Shown one piece after another: positions 16,962 to 24,885 of a stretch of 64,000 nucleotides of DNA (the stretch's first letter is position 1; the number at the start of each line of letters is the position of its first letter). Below the pieces are notes generated by a model. It was not told where the DNA came from. It did not search any database and saw nothing but the letters and a program-made list of their open reading frames with translations. Source of the DNA: Pleionea litopenaei (lineage in GTDB: Bacteria > Pseudomonadota > Gammaproteobacteria > Enterobacterales > Kangiellaceae); contig NZ_CP133548.1 of the NCBI RefSeq assembly GCF_031198435.1, positions 1,552,501-1,616,500 on the forward strand. The letters are read 5' to 3'. A program made the translations under genes and the position numbers.

Positions 16962-18383
16962 CTATTTTCGTTTCGGCGGTAAATCGGTACAGGTTCCTTC
17001 AAGAACTTCAGCTGAGAATCCAATCGATTCCGACAAGGTTGGATGTGGATGAATAGTCAATGCGAGATCTTCAGCATCACAACCCATTTCAATAGCTAGT
17101 GCGACTTCGGCAATTAACTCACCGGCATTCACACCAACAATTCCACCACCAACAATTCGTCCTGTCTTCTTGTCATAAATTGTTTTAGAGAAGCCTTCTT
17201 GACGACCTACTCCGATCGCACGGCCACTCGCCGCCCATGGGAAGGTGCCCACTTCAACATCCATTCCTTTCTCTTTTGCTTCTTTTTCAGTCACACCTAC
17301 CCACGCGATTTCAGGGTCTGTGTAGGCAACTGACGGAATGCATAAAGGCTCAAAGAAATGTTTTTTACCTGCGATAACTTCAGCGGCTACATGCGCTTCA
17401 TGCACAGCCTTATGCGCTAACATCGGCTGGCCCACTAAATCGCCAATCGCATAAATGTGGGGAACATTGGTTCGCATTTGCTTATCGACAGCAATAAAGC
17501 CACGCTCATCAACATTAACACCGGCTTTATCTGCGGCCAATAAATCACCATTAGGTCGACGACCAACGGCGGATAAAATTCGATCGTACTTTTGCGTCTT
17601 TTCAGGTGCGTTTTTACCTTCGAAAGTCACGTGCAAGCCATCTTTTTTGGCTTCAACTTTAGTCACGCTGGTTTGTAACATGATGTTGTCATATTGTTTA
17701 GATACAAATTTTTGATAAACCTTCATCAAGTCTTTATCGGCAGCAGGAACTAGTTGATCGGCCATTTCGACGATGTCAATTTTCGCACCCAACGCACGGT
17801 AAACGGTTGCCATTTCTAAACCGATAATGCCACCACCAAGTACTAACATACGTTTTGGAACGTCTTCGAGTTTCAATGCGCCGGTCGAATCCATGATGCG
17901 ATCGTCTTCAGGCAAGAAAGGAAGTTGAACCACTCGAGAACCGGCTGCAATGATACAGTTGTCAAAACTGACGGTCTGCTTTTTCCCATCATCAGCGGTA
18001 ACTTCTAAAGATTTATCAGAGGCAAATTGCGCAACACCTTGCACAACTTTAACTTTGCGCATTTTCGCCATACCAGCCAAACCCTTGGTTAGCTGACCGA
18101 CAACATTGTCTTTGTAGTCTCGAATTTTATCTAAATCTATTTTTGCTTTACCAAAAGTTACACCATGTGCTGCCATATGTTCAGCATCGTCGATAACTTT
18201 TGCTGTATGAAGCAATGCTTTCGAAGGGATACAGCCAACATTTAAGCAAACACCGCCCAACGTCGCGTATTTCTCGATTAATACAACCTCTAACCCTAAG
18301 TCAGCGGCACGAAATGCAGCAGAATAGCCGCCAGGACCAGCACCTAAAACAACCAGTTGCGCGTGAATATCACCTTTACTCAT
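16962..18383 (-). CDS. lpdA: dihydrolipoyl dehydrogenase (E3)
   Basis: This FAD flavoprotein reoxidises the dihydrolipoyl groups of pyruvate dehydrogenase (and usually 2-oxoglutarate dehydrogenase) with NAD+. I start it at the ATG at 18383, which has GAGGG just upstream, giving 473 residues. The frame is open 23 codons further but adds a segment unlike the family. The FAD motif GAGPGG is at 14-19 and the redox pair Cys46/Cys51 is in GGVCLNVGCIPSK. The NAD-site GGGIIGLE and AIGDLVGQPMLAHKA follow, and the C-terminal HPHPTLSE supplies the active His-Glu pair. It is the third gene of the aceE-aceF-lpd operon, 122 bases after aceF, with a hairpin in the gap. Confidence 0.95.
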   Translation of the reverse strand: MSKGDIHAQLVVLGAGPGGYSAAFRAADLGLEVVLIEKYATLGGVCLNVGCIPSKALLHTAKVIDDAEHMAAHGVTFGKAKIDLDKIRDYKDNVVGQLTKGLAGMAKMRKVKVVQGVAQFASDKSLEVTADDGKKQTVSFDNCIIAAGSRVVQLPFLPEDDRIMDSTGALKLEDVPKRMLVLGGGIIGLEMATVYRALGAKIDIVEMADQLVPAADKDLMKVYQKFVSKQYDNIMLQTSVTKVEAKKDGLHVTFEGKNAPEKTQKYDRILSAVGRRPNGDLLAADKAGVNVDERGFIAVDKQMRTNVPHIYAIGDLVGQPMLAHKAVHEAHVAAEVIAGKKHFFEPLCIPSVAYTDPEIAWVGVTEKEAKEKGMDVEVGTFPWAASGRAIGVGRQEGFSKTIYDKKTGRIVGGGIVGVNAGELIAEVALAIEMGCDAEDLALTIHPHPTLSESIGFSAEVLEGTCTDLPPKRK

Positions 18384-18498
18384 GTGACCCTCTATATCAT
18401 TTGTCTTTGCGTAAGCGAAAAAGTGAGCGAATTGTAGCGCAAGCCGCGCCACAACCCCAAATTTATCTTAACGATTCCTAGTGCAAATCGTCATTTGA

Positions 18499-18521
18499 GC
18501 GAGTATTAGAGCAATACTCGC
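18499..18521 (-). other. intercistronic hairpin across the aceF stop codon
   Basis: GCGAGTATT / AATACTCGC is a perfect 9-bp stem with a 5-base loop that includes the aceF stop codon (18506-18508). No U-tract follows in the reading direction, so it is more likely an mRNA-stabilising or partly terminating element between aceF and lpd than a full terminator. Confidence 0.55.
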
Positions 18522-20146
18522 CGAATATCAGCCAAGGTATTGGCTAAATGTACACAGAATCGTGCGGCATCGGCTCCATCAATCACTCGATGATCATACG
18601 ACAGAGACATAGGCAGCATGAGCCGTGGCTCAAAAGACTCACCATTCCACACCGGCTTCATTTGGTTCTTACTTAACCCTAAGATAGCCACGTTTGGCCA
18701 AGCGACGATTGGAGTAAACGATGTGCCACCAATTCCGCCAAGGGATGAAATAGTAAACGTACTGCCTTGCATTGCATCGGCACCCAGCTTCTTATCTCGA
18801 GCTTTTGCGCTAAGTTCACCTAATTCAGTCGCGATTTGATACACCGACTTTTGATCGACATCTCGCACCACAGGTACAACTAAGCCGTCAGGCGTGTCAG
18901 CTGCCACACCAATATGATAGTACTTTTTCACGATTAAATTTTCGCCATCGTTTGCCAGCGACGCATTAAATCGAGGAAACGCCTGCAACGTATGAACCAA
19001 AGCCTTCATAACAAATGCTAGCGGTGTTAAGCGCACCCCTGCTTGCATTGCTTCGTCTTTCATTTGCTTGCGGAAGGCTTCGAGCTCTGTGATGTCAGCA
19101 TCTTCATGCTGCGTAACATGGGGAATGGTAATCCAGTTACGATGTAAGTTAACGCTGCTGATTTTCTGAATACGAGAAAGCGGCTGCTGCTCTATTTCGC
19201 CCCACTTGCTAAAATCAATTTCTGGCATCTCTGGCATTGCAAAAGAGCCAGACGCTGCCGTCGCTTTGGGTCGAGAAAGTTCGTACTTAACGTACTTTTG
19301 AACATCTTCTTTCAGCACTCGGCTTTTCGGACCGGAACCACTGACTTTAGCCAAATCTACGCCGAGTTCTCTCGCAAAACGACGCACCGCAGGACTTGCG
19401 TGTATCACCGCGCCTTCACTGCGCTTGGGAGCTTGTTGCGGATAATCTGGAACAGGCGCTTTTCGCGGCTCACTTTCCGTCTGACTTGGGCTCGAAGACG
19501 GCGTGTTGTCTGCAACTGCCGGTGCAGCGGTTGCTTGGCTTTTACCATTGCTCGATTGATTCGCGACGGTCATTTGACCGATCGCAGACCCTTGACTGAC
19601 TTTATCACCTACTTTGATGGTGAGTGACTCAATCACACCTGAGTAAGGAGAGGGCACTTCCATGGTCGCTTTATCGGTTTCTAAAACAATCAAACTGTCG
19701 TTCTCAGACACTTCATCTCCGACATTAACACACACTTCTATGACATCGACATCGCTAGAATCTCCGATATCGGGCACGGTTACATCAACCGTCTCAGAGC
19801 CTGCCGACGAGTTATTCGAAGTCTCAGAATGGTCTTCTTCGCTCGCATGATTCGCGTTCGACTCGGCCGAGTTATCCTTTTGCTCTATGTCAGTTTGGTT
19901 ATTTTGAACCGCTTCAACCGTTAAAATAATATCGCCTTGCGATACTTTATCGCCAACCGACAGTTTTATCTCTTTAACTATGCCAGCTTCTGATGACGGC
20001 ACTTCCATCGTAGCCTTATCGGTTTCTAGGGTAATCAAAGGATCATCTTTCGCAATTTGATCGCCAACGGAGACCAAGACTTCAATTACATCGACATCAG
20101 CGCTATCGCCGATATCAGGAACCTTCACTTCAACTAAATTCGCCAC
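18506..20146 (-). CDS. aceF: pyruvate dehydrogenase E2, dihydrolipoamide acetyltransferase
   Basis: This 546-residue core of the pyruvate dehydrogenase complex transfers acetyl from lipoyl to CoA. It has two lipoyl domains: residues 1-80 with the lipoylated Lys44 in ETDKATMEVP, and about 122-200 with a second ETDKATMEVP. They are separated by flexible linkers rich in Ser, Asn, Ala and Pro. The E1/E3-binding domain is at about 250-285 (HASPAVRRFARELGVDLAKV). The catalytic domain runs to the end, with SLSYDHRVIDGADAARF holding the active His. E. coli has three lipoyl domains; two is common in other gammaproteobacteria. It lies 32 bases downstream of aceE. Confidence 0.95.
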   Translation of the reverse strand: MANLVEVKVPDIGDSADVDVIEVLVSVGDQIAKDDPLITLETDKATMEVPSSEAGIVKEIKLSVGDKVSQGDIILTVEAVQNNQTDIEQKDNSAESNANHASEEDHSETSNNSSAGSETVDVTVPDIGDSSDVDVIEVCVNVGDEVSENDSLIVLETDKATMEVPSPYSGVIESLTIKVGDKVSQGSAIGQMTVANQSSNGKSQATAAPAVADNTPSSSPSQTESEPRKAPVPDYPQQAPKRSEGAVIHASPAVRRFARELGVDLAKVSGSGPKSRVLKEDVQKYVKYELSRPKATAASGSFAMPEMPEIDFSKWGEIEQQPLSRIQKISSVNLHRNWITIPHVTQHEDADITELEAFRKQMKDEAMQAGVRLTPLAFVMKALVHTLQAFPRFNASLANDGENLIVKKYYHIGVAADTPDGLVVPVVRDVDQKSVYQIATELGELSAKARDKKLGADAMQGSTFTISSLGGIGGTSFTPIVAWPNVAILGLSKNQMKPVWNGESFEPRLMLPMSLSYDHRVIDGADAARFCVHLANTLADIRRVLL

Positions 20147-20178
20147 ACTTTTCTCCAGAACTTATTCTTGTCTTGCGC

Positions 20179-22848
20179 TTAAGCGGTCAGTGGATTCGGT
20201 TTATTCACATCAATGCCGTATTGTTTTAACGCTTTGGCAACTATTTTTCGCTCAATCGCACCTTCTTCAGCCAACGCCATGAGCGCAGCGACGGTAATGT
20301 AATAACGATCAACCTCGAAAAAGTTACGTAATTTGGCTCGACTATCTGAACGTCCAAAACCATCAGTACCAAGCACTTTATAGGTTCCAGGTACCCAGTT
20401 TCGAATCTGATCGGCATAGACTTTCATGTAGTCTGTTGCAGCGATTACCGGCCCTTGCTGGTTTGCTAAACACTTAGCGACAAACGCTTGCTTAACGTCA
20501 GCTTCAGGGTTCAGTAAATTCTCTCGATCAGCATTGAGGCCGTCTCTACGCAGTTCATTGAAACTGGTAACACTCCACAAGTCCGACTCGACTTTCCAGT
20601 CTGACTTCAATAGCTCCGCGGCAGCTTCAACTTCTCTCAAAATAGTGCCACTGCCTAACAACTGAACTCGAGATTGCCCTTTTTTGCTTTTCGCACCAGG
20701 TTTCAATAAATACATGCCTTTTATGATGCCTTCTTCGGCACCTTCAGGCATGGCTGGCTGCGGGTAATTTTCGTTCATGGTGGTTAAGTAATAAAACACG
20801 TTTTCTTGATCTTCGTACATGCGACGCATACCGTCTCGCACGATCAACGCTAATTCATACGCATAGGTCGGATCATAGCTAACACAATTTGGAATGGTTG
20901 ACGCTAATATATGACTGTGACCGTCTTGATGCTGTAATCCCTCTCCATTCAAGGTTGTTCGACCTGCTGTTGCGCCGATTAAAAATCCTCGCGCTTGCAT
21001 ATCGCCGGCCATCCAAGCCAAATCGCCAATACGTTGAAAGCCAAACATCGAGTAATAAATATAAAACGGCACCATCGGTAAGTTATTGGTTGAATAACTG
21101 GTCGCCGCGGCTAACCAGCTCGAGAATGCACCCGCTTCATTGATACCTTCTTCTAAAATTTGCCCTTTTTTATCTTCTCGATAAAACATCACTTGGTCTG
21201 AGTCGACTGGTTCATACAGCTGGCCGACAGAAGAGTAGATGCCGTATTGTCGGAACATCCCTTCCATACCAAAGGTTCGAGCCTCATCAGGAACAATGGG
21301 AACAATCCGCTCGCCGATTTTTTTGTCTTTCAACAAGGCATTCAACACTCGAACGAACGCCATCGTTGTTGAAATTTCTCGGCCATCAGAGCCTTTGGTG
21401 ATCGCTTCGAAAGCCTTCATTGGCGGCACTTCTAAGGATTCAGATTTTGCTCGTCTAGAGGGCAAGTAGCCACCCAGTGCTTTACGACGCTCCTGCAAAT
21501 ACTTTATTTCTGGGCTATCTTCGCCTGGGTGATAAAAAGGGACATCTTCTAATTGATCGTCCGACACAGGAATACGGAATCGATCGCGAAAATGTTTTAA
21601 CGCTTCAAGGTTCATTTTCTTGACTTGATGAGAGATGTTTTTGCCTTCTCCACTTTCTCCCATGCCATAACCTTTTACGGTCTTCGCGAGAATGACCGTT
21701 GGCTGTCCTTTGTGATTAACGGCAGCGTGATAGGCGGCATAAACCTTAGAGGGATCATGGCCACCTCGATTCAGTCGCCAAATATCTTGGTCAGACATAT
21801 TGGCTACCATCTCTAACAACTTCGGATGTTTTCCGAAGAAATAATCGCGAGTAAATTTGCCGCCCTTTGCTTTGTAATTCTGATACTCACCATCAACCGT
21901 CTCTTCCATCGTCTGTAACAACAAACCATCGGTATCGCGAGCGATCAGAGGATCCCAATAACGTCCCCAAATGACTTTTATGACATTCCAGCCGCTGCCG
22001 CGAAAATCACCTTCTAGCTCTTGAATGATTTTTCCATTACCACGCACAGGACCATCGAGACGTTGCAGGTTACAATTAATCACAAAAATGAGGTTATCAA
22101 GTTTTTCACGTCCTGCTAACGAAATAGCGCCTAGCGACTCTGGCTCATCCATCTCGCCGTCACCTAAGAATGCCCACACTTTACGGCCTTTGGTATTGAC
22201 TAAGCCTCGGTCATCTAGGTATTTCAGAAAGCGTGCTTGATAAATAGCAGAAATCGGCCCTAAGCCCATTGATACCGTTGGAAACTGCCAAAAGTCTGGC
22301 ATCAACCATGGGTGAGGGTATGAAGATAAGCCTTTACCATCGGTCTCTTGCCGAAACTCTGCGAGTTGATCGGTATTAAGACGACCTTCCAGAAACGCTC
22401 GAGCATAGATGCCTGGTGAAGCGTGCCCTTGAAAATAAATTAAATCGCCACCGAACTCTTCGGTATCGCCGCGGAAAAAGTGATTAAACCCAACATCATA
22501 AAGTGTTGCTGATGAGGCAAAACTCGATAAATGGCCACCCAGCTCTAAATCTTTCTTTGTCGCCTGTAACACAATGGCAATCGCGTTCCATCGAATCAGC
22601 GAACGCAGTCGTCGCTCCATCTCTTGATCACCAGGAATATGAGCTTCTTGCGATGGAGGAATGGTATTTAAGTACGCCGTCGTTGCATCATAAGGGATGT
22701 GAGCTCCCGAGCGACGCGCTTTGTCAATCAAACGCTCTAATAAATAGTGCGCTCGATTAACTCCCTCTTCATCAAGCACTGCATCGAGCGCATCAAGCCA
22801 TTCCTCAGTTTCGATAGGATCGACATCATTTCTCGCATCAACCGCCAT
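20179..22848 (-). CDS. aceE: pyruvate dehydrogenase E1, homodimeric
   Basis: This 889-residue enzyme performs the thiamine diphosphate-dependent decarboxylation of pyruvate and acetylates the E2 lipoyl groups. It is the single-chain E1 type: thiamine-site motif GDGEMDEPESLG with a downstream INCNLQRLDG, plus SQGHASPGIYARA-like FQGHASPGIYARA, TVKGYGMGESGEGKN and EGLQHQDGHSH. Its length matches E. coli AceE (887). It is the first gene of the operon; AGGAAA lies 8 bases before the ATG. No pdhR gene or clear PdhR-type site is found upstream, so regulation differs from E. coli or acts from elsewhere. Confidence 0.96.
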   Translation of the reverse strand: MAVDARNDVDPIETEEWLDALDAVLDEEGVNRAHYLLERLIDKARRSGAHIPYDATTAYLNTIPPSQEAHIPGDQEMERRLRSLIRWNAIAIVLQATKKDLELGGHLSSFASSATLYDVGFNHFFRGDTEEFGGDLIYFQGHASPGIYARAFLEGRLNTDQLAEFRQETDGKGLSSYPHPWLMPDFWQFPTVSMGLGPISAIYQARFLKYLDDRGLVNTKGRKVWAFLGDGEMDEPESLGAISLAGREKLDNLIFVINCNLQRLDGPVRGNGKIIQELEGDFRGSGWNVIKVIWGRYWDPLIARDTDGLLLQTMEETVDGEYQNYKAKGGKFTRDYFFGKHPKLLEMVANMSDQDIWRLNRGGHDPSKVYAAYHAAVNHKGQPTVILAKTVKGYGMGESGEGKNISHQVKKMNLEALKHFRDRFRIPVSDDQLEDVPFYHPGEDSPEIKYLQERRKALGGYLPSRRAKSESLEVPPMKAFEAITKGSDGREISTTMAFVRVLNALLKDKKIGERIVPIVPDEARTFGMEGMFRQYGIYSSVGQLYEPVDSDQVMFYREDKKGQILEEGINEAGAFSSWLAAATSYSTNNLPMVPFYIYYSMFGFQRIGDLAWMAGDMQARGFLIGATAGRTTLNGEGLQHQDGHSHILASTIPNCVSYDPTYAYELALIVRDGMRRMYEDQENVFYYLTTMNENYPQPAMPEGAEEGIIKGMYLLKPGAKSKKGQSRVQLLGSGTILREVEAAAELLKSDWKVESDLWSVTSFNELRRDGLNADRENLLNPEADVKQAFVAKCLANQQGPVIAATDYMKVYADQIRNWVPGTYKVLGTDGFGRSDSRAKLRNFFEVDRYYITVAALMALAEEGAIERKIVAKALKQYGIDVNKPNPLTA

Positions 22849-23228
22849 AAACAGGTTTCCTCACAATTATTCATTCTAGTCAGCACAAGGGTGCCGCTGT
22901 AAGTAAAGACTAAATTGCCTTGTTTTGCGACCTTTTGAGGACGCATACAATTAAAAAACTTAACTAATTCATTACGTTAGTTTGATCGAGAGCGAAAGTT
23001 TCAAAGACAAAAACTAACGTGCAGATGATAATGGAGCCGTATGATACCAGAGGAAAAGTGAAAATGAAGGACATACCAGTGCTTTTATGTAATTTATTTA
23101 CAAAAATTCTGAAAGTTATTCGCCAATAAGCCGCTATTTCTGGAATTAAATTTCAACAAAGCTTATACACACTGCATTATTTTGGTGCATTCTGTGTTTT
23201 TGGTGTCACCCACTATTGCCTTGAGCGA
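22849..23228. other. intergenic region upstream of aceE
   Basis: This 380-base stretch lies upstream of aceE and downstream of ampE. It holds a 10-bp perfect inverted repeat, ACGTTAGTTT at 22974-22983 with AAACTAACGT at 23011-23020. A 21-codon ATG frame lies on the plus strand at 23064-23129 with a purine-rich AGAGGA upstream. I cannot place the aceE promoter with confidence. Confidence 0.45.
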
Positions 23229-24026
23229 CTAAGTTAGTTGAAAGAATGACATCAAAGCGATGAGAACCGTGAGTAAAATTAAGCAACGCTCACAAGAATG
23301 CCGAGCCTCACTCAGGCTACTGTGAACGTCTTCGGCTTCGAAGGTCATGCTTTTAAGTGCGGTGTCGGTTAACAGTTGAGCGTTGTTGGCATCGGTGCTC
23401 AATGCCTCTTGTTTGAATGCGCTAAAGCCGGTCGCAAAATTTCCAGTCAACATAAACAATAACGCCGAAAGCCGTGTTGGAATCCAATCAACAATATGAA
23501 AAAGCGTCTGCCAAACTGGGTTACTGGAGTCTTCCGGGGTCGTTCGCTCACTCTCAGCTAAATGGTGTACGACTCGATAGATTAAAGCAGCGACGGGCCC
23601 GAGCAATACTAGCCATATCAAAACGGCCAAAAATCCTTGATGCGCATAGTTAATTAAACCTTGTGCCAATGCGCGCTCTTCGTCGTTCGTTGGAACGCCT
23701 TGCTCTCCTTCGGTCCCTAACTGTTGACGGTAGAAGTCGGCTAATGTTTTTGGTCCCAAACTCCAAAAGACAATGGCAACGGCTACGGCAAGCTGGAACA
23801 GAAAACCAAACACTCCCGGTTGTGACTGCAGTAAAACACTCGCAATTACTACAGGAGGTAAAAGAACTAAGAAGCTAACTAACCACGGATTTAATTGTTT
23901 ACTAGAGTCAAAAATCGCTTGCCAAGAATCGGCATACTGCACAATTCTATGATGGTTTCGCAGCCCCGCGAGATGGCTTGCAAACGTCTCTAAAATCAGT
24001 ACCGCAACTAAAACAATTAAAGTCAT
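23229..24026 (-). CDS. ampE: AmpE family inner-membrane protein
   Basis: This 265-residue protein has four or five hydrophobic segments: residues 1-17, about 46-66, 72-90, 130-155 and the last 20. It matches AmpE, a relative of the CobD/CbiB fold: HHRIVQYADSW, FWSLGPKTLADFYRQQ, GLINYAHQGFLAVLIWLVLLGPVAAL split across two helices, and ALLFMLTGNFATGF. AmpE is usually encoded after ampD and is thought to be a membrane sensor linked to beta-lactamase induction, but its action is not settled. Here it follows ampD after 157 bases. No ampR or ampC is near. Confidence 0.85.
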   Translation of the reverse strand: MTLIVLVAVLILETFASHLAGLRNHHRIVQYADSWQAIFDSSKQLNPWLVSFLVLLPPVVIASVLLQSQPGVFGFLFQLAVAVAIVFWSLGPKTLADFYRQQLGTEGEQGVPTNDEERALAQGLINYAHQGFLAVLIWLVLLGPVAALIYRVVHHLAESERTTPEDSSNPVWQTLFHIVDWIPTRLSALLFMLTGNFATGFSAFKQEALSTDANNAQLLTDTALKSMTFEAEDVHSSLSEARHSCERCLILLTVLIALMSFFQLT

Positions 24027-24176
24027 TGAATTTACCCTTCTGTTGCGAACAACCGCTTTTTGAATCTCATCTAAAATTAGATTTCAATTAAATTGCACTG
24101 AACAGTGCGATGACCTCTGCTGAGTTTAATCATTTGCTTGTCCACTTGTCTAGAGCCGGTCTACTTGTCTATGAAA

Positions 24177-24196
24177 GTCATGCTTAAGGGCATGAC
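24177..24196 (-). other. hairpin across the ampD stop codon
   Basis: GTCATGC / GCATGAC is a perfect 7-bp stem with a 6-base loop that includes the ampD stop codon (24184-24186). Read leftward it is followed by UUUC, so it may act as a weak terminator between ampD and ampE. Confidence 0.5.
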
Positions 24197-24720
24197 AATA
24201 ATTCACGGAATCGTTGCCAATCGAAACTCTCTCCAGGATCCGTTTTACGGGTAGGTGCGATATCGCAATGACCAACAATCCGCTCAGCCGAAATTGCTGG
24301 ATACCGCGTCATTAACAACTCAACCAACTGAGTCAAACTAAAGTATTGAGCGTCAGAATAAGGTTGGCTGTCCGTCCCCTCGAGTTCAATGCCAATGGAA
24401 AAGTCATTGCAATTCTCTCGTCCGTGCCATGATGACACCCCCGCATGCCAAGCTCGTTGATCCGGGTCGACAAACTCAATCACCGACCCCGTGCGATCGA
24501 TAAAATAATGAGCGGATACTTGTAGATCTTTAATTTCTTCAAAAAAAGGATGCTCTTCTGAGTTTAATTTGCCCGTGAAAAATTCTTCTACCTTTCCGGT
24601 GCCAAACTGACCGGGAGGCAGACTAATATTGTGAATGACCAATAGATCAACGATCGTCTGATTTGGTCGCTCGTTATGAAAGGGTGATGGTATTTTTTTC
24701 AACTTAAGAGAATTTGCCAT
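24184..24720 (-). CDS. ampD: 1,6-anhydro-N-acetylmuramyl-L-alanine amidase
   Basis: AmpD cuts the amide bond between anhydro-N-acetylmuramic acid and L-Ala in recycled muropeptides, in the cytoplasm. Its loss triggers AmpR-type induction in other bacteria. I use the ATG at 24720, which has AAAGG 5 bases upstream and gives 178 residues (E. coli 183). The ATG at 24783 would add 21 residues with no good ribosome site. The motifs are VIHNISLPPGQFGTG (zinc His), HPFFEEIKDLQVSAHYFID, RAWHAGVSSWHGRENCNDFS, IGIELEGTDSQPY, and GHCDIAPTRKTDPGESFDW with the other zinc ligands His and Asp. It probably forms a unit with ampE. Confidence 0.93.
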   Translation of the reverse strand: MANSLKLKKIPSPFHNERPNQTIVDLLVIHNISLPPGQFGTGKVEEFFTGKLNSEEHPFFEEIKDLQVSAHYFIDRTGSVIEFVDPDQRAWHAGVSSWHGRENCNDFSIGIELEGTDSQPYSDAQYFSLTQLVELLMTRYPAISAERIVGHCDIAPTRKTDPGESFDWQRFRELLSCP

Positions 24721-24885
24721 TTGCCTTTCAGCAGATAGCTTTGAAGAATCTTGATGGTTTGGGTCTTGAGCAGTCAATGGCATTTCAACTCGATTGCAAA
24801 AATGCCATTAAACCTAGACTACTATAAAAAAGCAAACGCTTCGTTTAGGTTGCAAACATCGAACTCTGGTTCTAATGAACCAATA

